A stretch of 64,000 nucleotides of DNA from Cyanophora paradoxa (Eukaryota; Glaucocystophyceae; Cyanophorales; Cyanophoraceae): NCBI GenBank assembly GCA_004431415.1, contig QPMI01000071.1:434001-498000 (forward strand), given 5' to 3'. Position numbers and translations under genes: made by a program. The notes under the pieces are model-generated. The model was not told where the DNA came from, ran no database searches, and worked only from the letters and a program-made list of their open reading frames with translations. Shown piece by piece: positions 24,401-36,200 of this stretch (its first letter is position 1; each line of letters begins with the position of its first letter).

Positions 24401-27400
24401 CGGCGGCGGCACGACCGATCCTGCGGGCGGGTGGCGTGAGATTCATTCATTTGAAGGGCGACGCGGGTCGCTCTAGAAGGGGATCCAGAGAGGAGATCAA
24501 ATCGCACCGTCGAGGGCGGCGGAGAAGGGGTCGGCGGCGTAGCGGCCGTCCGGGGCGCGCCCGCCGAAGAGGAGCACGTGGCCCGGGGCGGTGACGACGG
24601 CCGAGGCGCGCGAGGCTGGCGGGAGGCCGCCCGGCCGCGTCTCGAGCCACTCCCCGCGGGGCTGGTCCGCGGACGCGTTCATCCACTCTGCGGGCGGGCG
24701 GGCGGGAGGGGGGCGGGCGGGCGCGGCGGTCAGGCCAATAGGATCGGGCAAGGGCGACTTCGGCTGAACTAGGTATGTATACGTGTGAACTTCCTTCTTG
24801 CATTTGCGGAACTTGACTAGATCAGGATATTTTAATGACTTGACCTTAAGCTTCTAGCAGCGGCGACTTCGACAATATGTAATCCGTGACTGAACCGAAC
24901 AGACCCGCAATGATAGTAACAGACTATGATGAACAGTACGCTTAAGAACAACGGAATGGGAATAAATGAATTTTGAACGCACGAGGAGCGCCCTGGAGGC
25001 AGAACGCGAAGAAGGCATCGGCGGCGATGACGCCGTGCTGGTCGTAGCCGCCCGAGACGATCCTAAGAAGAAGAAGGAAGCAGGTTAACGTTGAGCAACG
25101 GGGGATCGGAAGCGTGGGGGACGGGAAGCAGAGGGGGCACCAAGTGGGGGCGGCCGTGACGCTGTTGGGGTTGAGCAGGAGGAACGAGGCGGCGCCGGCG
25201 CGGGCCGGCGGCGAGGAGGAGATGGAGCCGTTCACGTCGGTGTCGAGCTCGACCCACCGGCGCTGGCCCAGGTCGAAGGCCTGAGGGGGCGTGAGCGATC
25301 GATCGAGTGGATGTCGCTCTTGTTTTGAGTTCCGACGGCACGCACCCAGGTGTCGCCGAGGAAGGTGGGGGGCCTGACGGCCTCGTTGGCACCGCCGAAG
25401 ACGAAGAGCCTGCGGGCGGGGCGGGGCGGGCGGCGCGTCAGGCCGGAGCGGAGGGGGCGGCGGGGCCGGGCCGCGGGCGCACTGGTTGCCGTGGACTTCG
25501 ACGGCGGCTTCCTCGCGGGGCGGCGGCTGCGTGCGCGGCCCGGGGCTGTTCCAGTCCGCCGCGCTGATCGCCGGCTGCGGCGCGACGCGCTGCGCAGGAG
25601 GAAGCGTGAGCGGACCAACAGCAACAACAAGCTTAAGAGCGACGAAGACGAAAGCGGCCGGCAGCTCGCCTGCCACGTGTCCGCTTCGACGTCGTACAGG
25701 AGCACGTCCCCTCGCGGCCCCGTGCACCCGTCGTGCCCGCCGAACAGGACGAGGTACAGCTTGTTCGGGTAGTTCACGTCCGTCCACGGGTGGAGCGAGG
25801 CGCCGCGGCGGCCGCAGGTGAGGTTCGCGCCGGCGCCGTCGGCGTCGCCAGGCGGAGGCGTAAGCTGCGGGCGGGACGCTTAGAATAGCTCAAGCGTTGA
25901 AGCGCTCTAAGGACAAATTAAATGAGCTCGCCTTCTTCCAGTAGGCGGAGGTGGCGTTCGTCACGTTGTTGAACGTGGGCGCGTTGAGCGTCGCGTTGTA
26001 GGCCTGCCGCCGTCGAGGTCAGAGGCGCGTGGGCGGAGCGGAAAGGCGTCGGGGCGGGGCGGGGCGGACGGTGTGGTTGTTGCCGCGGGTGTAGTTGCCC
26101 CACGTCGAGTTCACCGCGAGCGACTGGTTGCCTGCGTCGCAGCGAGCCAGCGGATAGATCAGAGGAGCGGGCCGCTGTCGGGGCTGGGGGCTTTTATAGC
26201 TAGGGCTCTCCAAAGATATCGCGAAAGGTAATATAATATCAAATGTGTAATATCCTCTAGTGGGATTTTCTAACTGATTCTCAAAAGAAGGAGGAGGAGC
26301 TCGGAGCGGCCGCACCGGCGACGAAGACCCAGAAGTCGTTGAGGTAGTGGCCGGGGTCGGGGCCCGTCGTGCCTCCGTAGATCCACAGCTTGGCCGTCGC
26401 TGCGGGGCGGCCGCGGCCGACAAGTCAGCCGAGAGCTTCCAAACAAACGCTTTCTAGAACGTTTCTAAAGCTTCCGAAGAAACGCTTTCTAGGGCGTCTA
26501 ATTTCTGAGGTGGGGGCGCACAGGATGCCATGTCGACGCCGCTGCCGGCGACGGCGGCGCGGGCGCGGGGCACGGGCCCGTCGGGCGGCACGCCGACCGA
26601 ATACCACGTCGCCGTCCGCTGCGGCGAAAATTTCAGAATTCAGAATTTCGAACTTCGAACAGAACCCGAATGAAGAAGAAGGCGTACCCGGAGATCGTAG
26701 GCGACGAAGTCGTTCATGACGCGGAAATCGGGGGAATCCAGCTCGCCTGCCGGAGGGGTACGGCGCCTCGGCGGGGTACGGCGCGGAGAAGGGGGGACGG
26801 GGCGGGGCGGGGCGGGGTAGAGGCGCGCGCGCGCTCACCGACGGAGCCGAAGGGAATGTAGACAAGGTCACCGGCGGCGGCCGCCTGCCCGTCGCGTCCC
26901 TTCATGTCTGCTCAGGGGCTCAGGGGTACAGGACGCGAGAGAGGGGAGAGGGGGGGAGGGGGGGTACAGACCGAGGAGGCGGCGACGGGCGACGGAGGCG
27001 GCGCGGTTGGGGCCCGCGAGGGGCGCGCCCGTAGCCTCCTTGAAACCCTGCCGCGGGATTAAGAAGAGAGAGGAAGCGAAGAGGAGAAAGAAGGGGCGGA
27101 CGGCTCCGGCGCGCTGCTGGCCGCGGGCGAAGCCGTTGGTCTGCGGGGGCGGGAGAAGACGTCGGGTCAGATCAGGTGAGCGCGGGGCGCAAGAGCAATC
27201 GCCGCGTGCGCACGGATCCGATGGGGGCGGGGCGGGGCGACCCGGGGCGGCCCGAGCCCAGGCCCGAGCCGACGCGGTCGGACCACGAACCGACGCCCGA
27301 GGCGCGCTCACGGGTCTCCTGCTCCCGGGCGTGAGCCAAACTCGGAGGGGGGACAGGCGGGCAGGAGAAGAGAGAGGCGGGCGGGCGCGACGATAACATA

Positions 27401-30400
27401 ATGACCATCGTAATTTCTCTCTCTAGAACTGAGCTCTTAAAGACATGGCGGGCGGGGCGCGGACGCGGCACCTTGCGGCCCTCTTAACACGTCTACAGAC
27501 TATTAACGGCGATTTTTAAGGGCGGGGCGGGCGGGGCACCTTGCGGCCCTCTTAACACGTCTACAGACTATAACGGCGATTTTTAAGGGCGGGGCGGGCG
27601 GGGCACCTTGCGGCCCTCGTAGGCGGCGCGGAGTGAGGCGAGGTAAGCCTTGAGCTCCGCCTCGCGCGGGCTCAGGCTCGACGCGTCGTTGTCGCTCTCG
27701 TCGTCCTGCTCGGGCGGGGGCGCGCGTCAGTCAGGTCTAGGTGGGCACGAACTCGAGGAGCTCAAGGAGGTGGTTCTTGTCTATCTATCTGTTAGGTCTA
27801 GGATAGGTTCGAGGGCTCGTGCGCTTACCCGCTCGAGGGCGCGGCGGCGGGCGGCGGGGGCCTCCGCCTCGGGAACCGGGTTCGAGACCGGGCGCGTCCG
27901 CTTCTCGGAGGCCGGCGCAGGCTTGGCCAGGCACCCTGTGAACGAAGGAAGGACCAGCGTGAGACCGCGAAGAAGAAGAAAAAGAAGAGAAGAAAAGAGA
28001 AGAAAGAGAGAAAGAGGCTCTCGCGCACCCTCCCAGGAGCCGTCGCGGAGGGCGTCGAAGGGCGGCGAGGCAGCGTCGCCGGACCAGCGGAGCCAGTAGA
28101 GCGAGTCGGCGACGACGGCGACCTAAGTAAGCAAGGAGTAAGAGAAAGGAACAAGAAAGGAAGGAGGGAAGGAAGGAGCGGACGGGGCGGCCGGAGTCGG
28201 CGGCGCGTGCGAAGGCGTCGCGGCCGTCGGGGTCCGCGCCCCCACGCGCCGCGGAGAGGACCGCCTGTCCCAGAGAGAGTCAAGCGATCTTAACTGATTT
28301 CGTGCACAAAAGAGGGCGGGCGGGCGGACCTGGCGCCCGGCGAAGAGAACGGAGTCGGCGAGGCAGCGGGTGAGCGGGTCGCCGGCCGCCGAGAGGACCG
28401 CATCGTGCTGGACGTCCTGGGAACGAATTTAGAAGAAGAAGAAGAAGAAGAAGAAGTTAGGAGGAGGATTCGTTTGTTTGTTTGAAGTCGCGCGGGCAGT
28501 AAGGCAGCACTAGTCGTAGGCGTCATTCCCGATTCGAAAGGGCAAGTCGCGTACCTTGGGCGACGGGAGGCGGCGGAAGGCAAAGTCCGCTGCGGCGAAA
28601 AAGAAGAGATCGGTCGCCCGAGAAAAAGGGAGCAGGGGGAGGGGGGAAGGGATCGCGGGGGGGGGTACCGTGGATGAGGGTCACGTGGGACGCGAGAAGA
28701 GTCGCGCGCGTGGCGCCCGCCGCCTGCAGACGCGATCGTGAGCGCAGGGTCGGATCGCGACGGAGGGGCCGGGCCGGGGCGGGGCGGGCCGGGCCGGGCA
28801 GGACTAAGAAGAAGACGAATGCGGCCGGCGGGGCCGGCCGGCCCGGCGGCCTGGCCTTGGGCGGCGGGCGGACCCGTGGAGGGACGGGGCGGGAAAGGAG
28901 GAAGGGGGCAGTAGGGGGGGCCGGCGTTTCAAGCTTAAGGGCCGGAGCGGACTCGAACTCGGGGGGCGGGGAGGCGGCCGGGCGCCCCCGATATCGGACG
29001 GGGCGGGGCGGGGCAGAACGCGAGTGCGCGCGGCGAGGAACTAAAGGCTGTCTCGAGCTCTTATCATAAGGAGCTTTTTATAAGAAACTGAAATTGATTC
29101 TTTAGTTTTAAGCAGGGCGCACCGCGAGGAACTTCTCGACGGCGTTGAGCTTGAGGACGACGTTCGACTCCTGCAGAGGGCTTTTTTCAGTGCTGCGAGG
29201 GCGAGGGCGAGGCGGGCGGGCGGGCGGGCGCGGGCGCGCCATGAGGAGGATGTAGGGCGCGCGGGCGAGGGCGGCGCCGGCGGAGCGGGCGCCCGCGAGC
29301 GACGAGTCGCTGCGGCGGAGGATGGTCCACCCGGCGCCCTCCTCGCGCCAGGCCGACTCCAGGTCGGCGAGGTACCCCTCCGTCTCCTCCGAGGTCGACC
29401 CGGCGTCCACCAGGATAACCTCGAGCGCCTTGAACGTCTGCGGAATTCAAAGAGACTCGCTCAGTTCTTCTTCCGAGAAGAAGCGAGAAGGAGAAGGAGC
29501 GGGCGATCGCGAGAGTGGATGGAGGAGGAGGGCGCGCTGCTCGCCTGCTGCTTAAGGGAGCGGAGAGCGGCGCGGAGCATGACGGGCTGGTCCCGGTGCG
29601 TGATCACGACGCTCACGGCCGGCTCGCCCGCCTCGGCGGCGCGCTGCGCCTCCCACGGGATCGCGGAAGCCGCGGCCGGGGCCGGGGCCTCGCGCGGCTG
29701 CAGGGAAGCAACCCAGCGCGCCCAGCGCTCGGCGTCGCCCTGCGGGTGCGCATTAGAATAGGAGCGCGGGTTGGACGGGTAGAAGCCACGCACATCGCCA
29801 CCAGAGGGCTCCTCGTCGACGTAGATGTGGCCTCCGGCCGCGTCGGCGTCTGCCGGGATTGTGAGGCGCGGGCGCGCGGGCAGGGCAGGGCAGAAAGAAA
29901 GGCGGGGGTGGAGTTCGAGGCCGGACCGGCGGCGGCGGCGGAGGAGGCGGCGGCGGCGTCGGGGGCCACTGCGGCGTCCGCGAGGCGAAGGGCGAGGCCG
30001 GCGTGCCGGTCGTGCTCCTGGGGGGCCGGGCCGGAGGGCAGGAGCAGGGCGACGGCGGCGCGGGGGAGGGCGAGCCCCTGGGCGCGGGCCTGCAGCGGCT
30101 CGAGGGCGAGGGCCGCGGGGCCGGCGAAGACGACGACGTCGGCCTGCTCCCCGCGAATCTTCTCGAGGACCTGCGCGCGGGGCTCCGTCAGGCGCGCGGG
30201 GCGCGGGGCGGGAACGACAACTTCGAGCTTCGACTCCCGCGACGGACCTGGAAGGAGCGGGCGGCGTCGACGTGGGAGCCGGAGAGCGCGTGCGCGTTGA
30301 CGAGGAGGCGGACGTCGACCCCGCGGAGCGCGCCGAAGGCCTCCTCGTGCTTCAGGGCCGGCCCGCAGAGCAGGACCGAGACGCGGTGCCCGCGGGCCAG

Positions 30401-30719
30401 GAGCGCCTCGGCGAGCGCCTTGCCGCGCGCGTCGGCGTCCGACGTGACCAGGAGCACCGACGCGCTCGACCTGACCGACACGTCCGGCACCGCGGGGAGG
30501 GGCCCTGCGCAGAGCGCGCAATCAGTTGCACGCTCCTGGGTCGATGCGACCGGCCATGGCCAGTCGCCACGTCGTGGAGGGGCAAGTCAAGGGCGCGCGC
30601 GAACCGGCCGGAGTCTTCGTAAGGGCGAACGCCAGCAGCGCCGCCGAGAAGCACAGGACGGCGCGGAGGGCAATTGCTGCTGTGCCGGCTCTCGCCGGCG
30701 GGTCTCGCCTCGTCCTCAT
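21467..30719 (-). CDS. Type II membrane glycosyltransferase (GT4-like + GT2) apparently continuing into Kelch and FN3-like domains
   Basis: The start at 30719 is followed by a basic segment and a signal-anchor (AIALRAVLCFSAALLAFAL). Next come a GT4-like N-terminal fold (SVLLVTSDADARGKALAEAL, LLARGHRVSVLL), a GT2 domain (VSVVITHRDQPVMLRAALRS, EVILVDAGSTSEET, AGARSAGAALARAPYILLM), and a charged linker ending AYLASLRAAYEGRK (about 27620). The exon chain then runs on, with matching phases and no stop, through TNGFARGQQ and a Kelch propeller to an FN3-like and beta-rich tail ending LELGASA (TGA 21467-21469). The many N-x-S/T sites in the Kelch part fit the lumenal side of a Golgi type II protein. 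If the join is wrong, this is two genes that divide near 27150-27620. Role inferred: glycan synthesis with a carbohydrate- or protein-binding lumenal arm. Confidence 0.6.
24019..24077 (-). repeat. Intron composed of GATCN pentamer repeats (Kelch/FN3 part)
   Basis: 59-bp GT-AG intron between the exon ending LPAG and the exon starting YNVTSNETW. The core is tandem GATCC, GATCG, GATCT and GATCA units. Confidence 0.8.
24497..26910 (-). other. Kelch beta-propeller region
   Basis: Kelch blades are read from separate exons: VYIPFGSVG with NDFVAYDL; WIYGGTTGPDPGHYLNDFWVF; LVLFGGHDG with DVLLYDVEADTW; FVFGGANEA with FLGDTW; IVSGGYDQ with DAFFAF; and VLLFGGRAPDGRYAADPF. Glycine pairs and the D-x-W spacing match Kelch repeats. 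Several N-glycosylation sequons lie between blades 2 and 3 (about 25940-26130). Confidence 0.8.
27469..27620 (-). repeat. Two and a fraction tandem copies of a ~66-bp unit carrying an exon end and splice donor
   Basis: CACCTTGCGGCCCTC recurs at about 27469, 27537 and 27603. The copies are separated by TTAACACGTCTACAGACTAT, an ACGGCGATTTTTAAGG segment, and a GGGGCGGGCG run. On the minus strand each copy reads GAGGGCCGCAAG followed by GTGCCC, the last codons of the exon ending EGRK plus its donor. Three equivalent 5' splice sites are therefore present, two of them in the intron. Confidence 0.85.
28040..30500 (-). other. GT4-like and GT2 glycosyltransferase domains
   Basis: GT4-like part: about 30490-29900 (VLLVTSDADARGKALAEALL, ADVVVFAGPAALALEP). 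GT2 nucleotide-sugar fold: about 29680-28680 (VSVVITHRDQ, VILVDAGST, LAGARSAGAALARAPYILLM, then ESNVVLKLNAVEKF after a GC-AG intron). At the place where GT2 enzymes carry DxD or DDD, the joined exons read LLM-ESN, so the metal-binding Asp pair is not evident. Bacterial GT4-GT2 tandem enzymes are the nearest layout I know. Confidence 0.65.
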
Positions 30720-33282
30720 CGTGCCCGTACCGTGCTGCTGCCTAGGCCTGCAGCCACGTCCGAAGCGCGCTCTACGCAGGAATTCTCGAACGCAGACTCG
30801 GGCCGGGAGCTTCTAGAAAGATCGCTGCGTCGCGTAGTCGGCTCGGCTGGACTCGGGAGTCGGGAGCTGGGCGCGAGCAGCTGATCGGATGCGAAGCCTG
30901 CAGCAGCTGCTGCTGGACCTAGATGGGGGAACTTGCTCGGTGCTCACACGCGCACGCGAACCGTGAGCTGCAGCTGCTAGACGCGTACGCTATAGTTAGC
31001 GATCGCTAAGCATGCCATCGGTCCATCGCACGTCGGCAACCCTACCCGAAACTTTTTTTTTGGGCCGAAAGGCGCTCAAGCTTAGAAAGCGGAATTCCCT
31101 TGACTCAGTAATATGATGGGCTCGCTGGGCAGCCGGGCGCCTGGGCTCAGATGGCCGGATCGCCGTCGATTCGCCGACCAGCTACCGTACAGATCTTGCC
31201 AGGCTTGCATTGCGTATACCTTGCAAGCGCGGCTTGATCACAAGCCATGACTTCAAAAGTCGCGCACGCGGCGACTCGGCGTCGAGTCGGCGATCGCGAA
31301 CGCTCGTCTCGAGCACGTCACTGTGACGTCAGCTGTTGATCCGTCTTCACGTGCGCGCGGTGCACGTGTGTCCGACTCTGGAATCCGGATACGAGATTCC
31401 GAGTCCGTCACTGTCCGACGTCGAGTCGTCGACGCTGGCGGCTGCATGGACTTCGACTCGGTGAATTCGCCGAGTCGGGGCCCGGGGGTTGGGCTCAGAC
31501 GGCGGGGTACGCGTTATATAGCGCATGCATGGACGCAGCATATGCATGGACCTAGCTGCTGCATGGTCTCCGCGGCGTTTCGATTGATGCTCGATGAATG
31601 AATGATCAAGCCTTTGACTTGGCTTAAAGCCGTAAAATTTTTGCTAGTCTTGCGGGCTAGTTCAAGCCTACTAGTAGTTCCAGCCAACTTCCGGGCCAAC
31701 TTCCGGCCCTCGCCGCCTCGCGATCGAATCTAGAGCGCTAGCCAGATTAGAGGACTGGCCGGCGGCCAAGCCGGCTTGCTAGCCGGCCAATTTGGGTACC
31801 GGTGGCCCGGCGGTGGGGGCCCGGGGCGCCTGAACTACTGTCATATGCATGGTATTATGTTAGACGGGTTTTTAGTTAGACGTTTGCCCACCCACCATGA
31901 TAGACGTGGACAAAGTTAGACGAGGTTCTGGCCGCTCCACAGGCGGTATTATGGCGTACCCCCTGTTAGACGAGCTAAATTTCTCGTCTATCCGCGTCTA
32001 ACTTAATACCCGTCTAAGATAATACCATGACAGTATAGCGAGGCGGCCGAATTCGAAACCCCGGCAAGCCGCCCCTTGAAGCCGGCCCGCGGGCGGGGCT
32101 GCCGGGCTAGGGGTTTAAATTTTTAGCCAATTTCACAGCTCGTTTTTTTTACCGGTCGACCCGACACGGCCAAATATCCGGTTTCGTTAAATTCCCCTCG
32201 GGTTTTCGGAATTCCCCGGCTTTAGCTAGTGCAATCTACCCGGTAGCATGCCGGCTACGTACAAGCTGTTAAACGTTGCGAGGAGACTAGCCGTTTTGCG
32301 GCGGGTGAAAAGTTATCGCGATCGCCGGCTACCCTTGCCCATATCCGGGCCGTGTTGGGTCGATTAGGAAAAAAACGAGCTGTGTTTGCAACTGCCCAAG
32401 CCAGAAGTTCCAGAACCCAAGCGGGCCAACCCGGCCAAGCCCCCGGGCCATGCCATCTTTCCACTAGTAATGGCATGGGCCATCTGTAGCTATATGCGTT
32501 GAAATTGTGGCGGCTGTGTAGCCTGCTTGTCGCAGTCTCCAGCTTGCATTTGCCCAGTGATCTCGCTGAAGTGAGCTTTTTTAGCGAAGATCCCAACGGG
32601 GGTGCTGTTTAATTTGGACAGGCCACTGTTTAGTCATGATCACGGGTGCAAGTCACCGAGTGTCGGGCCCGGGGGCCCGAGATCTCAAGCTTAAGGCCTC
32701 GAGCTTCGTGATCAGTGAGCCCGGCGGCCTGCGCATGCGCGCCCCGTAGAGGAAGGCGCGCGCGGGCCTCGGAGGCGCATCGCTCGATGATAGATCTAGA
32801 TCTACTAGAGGGCGGCTCTGGCACGCCACTTCCGGCCTGCCGCAGTGGCACCGGACAGCTAAAGTGGGATCAAGTTCTCCGGATCCTCCGAGGCTCTCTT
32901 TCAAGTTCTCCGTATCTTGTTTTGATCATGAGAGACTACGGAGGGGCGAGCCCCCCGTATATGATGAGAAAACAAAGAGATATATCAAATCAAAGATATA
33001 CAGCAGACACTCGCGAAATATTAATGCATAATCAAGAGGCGCTGAGGGATCACGGTAAGGGGCACGATCGGAAGAACGCAAATTTAAAGGATAAGGAGAA
33101 CGAAAACGAGGATAAGTAGTAGAAGAGCTTACGGACGTCGACGCAGCCGCCGAGCAGTCTCACTACTATATATAGTTTCGTCTGCGTGTACATATACGTA
33201 TACGTAGTAGTATATTAAGGTAATGTAATATCGCTATACAATATGCTTGTGCAGAGCAAGCCTGCAGCTGGAAGAACTAGTA
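30720..33282. other. Intergenic region, with a MITE
   Basis: Upstream region of the glycosyltransferase gene and downstream region of the Cys-rich receptor gene. GACGTCGAGTCGTCGACG occurs near 31420 and again near 55870 upstream of the ABCF gene. A MITE is at 31838-32033. No convincing coding region is seen. Confidence 0.6.
31838..32033. mobile_element. MITE with ~34-bp terminal inverted repeats and TA flanks
   Basis: The inner inverted repeats (31849-31882 and 31995-32028) match at 31 of 34 positions and begin ATGGTATTAT. Outside them CTGTC and GACAG form the ends, flanked by TA on both sides (31836-31837, 32034-32035), as in Tc1/mariner-derived MITEs. The left end carries six extra bases relative to the right. 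TTAGACG-like motifs recur inside. No coding capacity. Confidence 0.75.
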
Positions 33283-36200
33283 TTATATAAAGAATATATT
33301 GCGAAAAGCACGGGAGCTCGCGGGCGGCGGGGCGGGGGCGGGGGCTTCGTCGCCCCGCCAGAAAGGAGAGAGGTCCCGAGCCGCGAGCTGATCTTGCAGT
33401 CTCGCGTCTTCGAATTCGTACAGCGCGGCGGCCGAGCGCCGTCGCGACGGAGCGGCGGAGGGAGCAGCTGCGCGGCCGTCCGCGGCGCTCGAGCTCGAGG
33501 GAGGCTGGCTGGCCCCGCGGTCTGAAATGGATTGGACGCGGGGGCGGGATCGGCCCCGCGCCGCGGCGTCGGCTGCAGCTGGGGCGGAGGGGGCGTAGTC
33601 CGAAGCGGACGTCGCCGAGGAAGGGACGAGGGGCGGCGGGTCCGGCTTGCGCGCTCCGCCGCGCGGGGCGGAGCGGGAGCGGGCGCGCTCTGGAGCCGGG
33701 GGCGGGGGCGGGGGCGGGGGCGGGGGTCCGGGCGAGGCTCGCTCTCGCTGCGAGCCCGCCTTGCGAGCATCGCCGTCCGAGTCGGGAGTCAATCCGGGTG
33801 GCGGCCCCGGCGGGCGCCCGGAGCCTGCCGCGGGCGCGAGAGGCGGCGGCACTGCGACGACCCCCTCCATCTCGGTCTCATCGAGGTCCGAGAGGGTCTC
33901 GACCGCCTTGAGCCCGTGCCGTTTCTGCAGGAACTTCTTGCTGAAGACGTACACGAGGAAGATCTGGGCCACGGTCCCCATGGCCGCCCCGCTGTGGGGC
34001 GCGCGGTGAGCGCGGCCCGCGGAGTCATGAGCGCGGAGGAAGCCCACCTGAGCGACGCGAGGTTCGCGAGCATGTCGAGGATCGTGGCCTTCTGCGTTCG
34101 CCGGACGAGGTAGTAGATCTGCCACGCAGTGATTAATGTTTAGAATCAATACGGATCTGCTGGCACTCAAAAGCGGATCTCGCGCAGCACCGTACCTGGG
34201 CGACCTCAAAGGCGGCGACGAAGGTGACGCGCTCCTCGTCGCAGCGCTCTAACGGGCGGCCCGCCGGGCACAGCGTCTGCCGAATTCGAACGAGTCCGGG
34301 CAGTCAGGATGCATATGGGCGGCTCAGCTGGGCGGCTCTGACGCACGAAGGAGGCGGTGTCGCGCTCGGCGGGGCGGTTGTCGGCCGACGCCACAGCGAT
34401 CGTGAACCGCGGCGCGCCGTCCTCCTCGCTGCTGAAGTGCGTCCCTGCGAGCGAGCGCGCGTGCTCTCGTCAAGTACTGCCGCTGACAGCACGGCGATTC
34501 GCTTGGTATCCTTGGACTGACCGATGAGCGAGACAGGCAAGACGACAGGGTGGGACCCTCGGAAGACTCGCTCGGGGCTGCTCGTCGCGATCGTGCCGTT
34601 GGCCGACACAAACTGCGGCAACTGCAGGGTGCAACACATGCGCATGGTCTCGATTTCAAGAAACGCGAATAAACCCAAGGGAGCACCTGGACGTCGAATT
34701 TGGCGCCGAATGAGAGCGCGAGGCGCGAGCGCAGCGCGAAAGCGACCGTGACGTTGTTTGACGAGACGAGCCTGCGCGACGCGAGCCTCATGATCAATGC
34801 CCCGCACTGCTCGGAACGAAGCGGCAGAGATTCATTACCTGCACGAGGTGCACTCCCACATTACGCTGCTCCCGACATAAAGCGTGAGCGACGGAGCAGA
34901 TCTGATCGTGCTCAAAGAAGGCGCGCACTTGCACGAGAGGCCGTCGTCCTCCCGCTGGGCTTTCACAGAGACGGCGCCGGCGAAACCCGCGCCGTCCACC
35001 GCCACGTCCGCCAGAGCCGAGCCCGGACCCGAGCTTGCGTTCGCGGCGGCGGCGACGCAGGGGCCCCGGTAGCCCGAGAAGACCGCCGAGACGGCGAAGC
35101 GGCCCGAGATCTGCTCGGCCGACGGGGAGGCGCCCGGGTTCAAGGACCTGCGCTCGAACAAGGAAATTTTAAACGACTCATGATCACGGGCCGTTGCAAT
35201 TTCGGTATTAAGCTGGAAATCAAAGGATGCGCACTGCATGATCTGGTAGTTTGCGATCGCTGCGGGCGAAAAAGAAGAACGTCAGGCAGGCAGCGATCCG
35301 CACGAGGTTCCTATACTGCAGACGAGATCTAGAGCCCTGGCCGTTGCATGCCACTTCCGTTGGCATGCGTACTACGGAACATTAGCTCACCGAACTGCAC
35401 GAAGACGAATGCGACCGCGACGAAGGTGAATGCGATCGAAAAGGCGGTGAAGAAGCTGCCGGAGACAGATCGTCCCGCCAGCGGGTCGACCTGCGGGTCT
35501 GGATCCGCGTCGCTGTCATAGTCGACTCCGGCAGCTCCCGGATTCAGCCACGACACTTGCGGTCCGGAGATGTGGCCGCGGCCCTGCTCGCTCGCGCCCG
35601 GCGCATTTTTCCCGGTTTTGAGCTCGCCTTTCGGGCCCCTCTAAAGAGGAGTCGAAATCAGTCCGCAGACAGCGAAATTGCAATATAAATACACAGATTC
35701 GCACCTTTCCCGTCTTCGCTTTCTCGACCTTATCCTCCCTGAAAAAGATGTCGAGTCGGAGCACCTGTGCATGCGTACAAGCCATTCGAGTTAGACCTAA
35801 GGCGAAGCGCGCATTGCCGCAGTGCGTTCGCGAGGCCGGACCCTCCTAAAGCGTTTGTGGCGTTTCTCGTGATCACCACCAAGACAGCTGAGAGCGGTAC
35901 CGGTGTGGAAATCCGCAGAGTCAGCTTCTCTTAGAGCATGCGCGTTTAATAATCCAGTCATCCAGAAGGTGCGCACTGGAGGTACACATAGAGGAGAATT
36001 CCGTAGATTAACATAGCGCCTGTGACAGAAGCGCCGATGAGCCCGAACAAGAAGAAAACACGATCATTAACGTCATCCTCCGTTTTAATCTGCGTGAATA
36101 TGAGCGTGGAGAATAAAGGGGCCACGAGGACACATGCATGGGATGCTTGCCTGCGGCATCGAAATCTGCGAATCGAAATTAAACGAGTATCATGTTGCGA

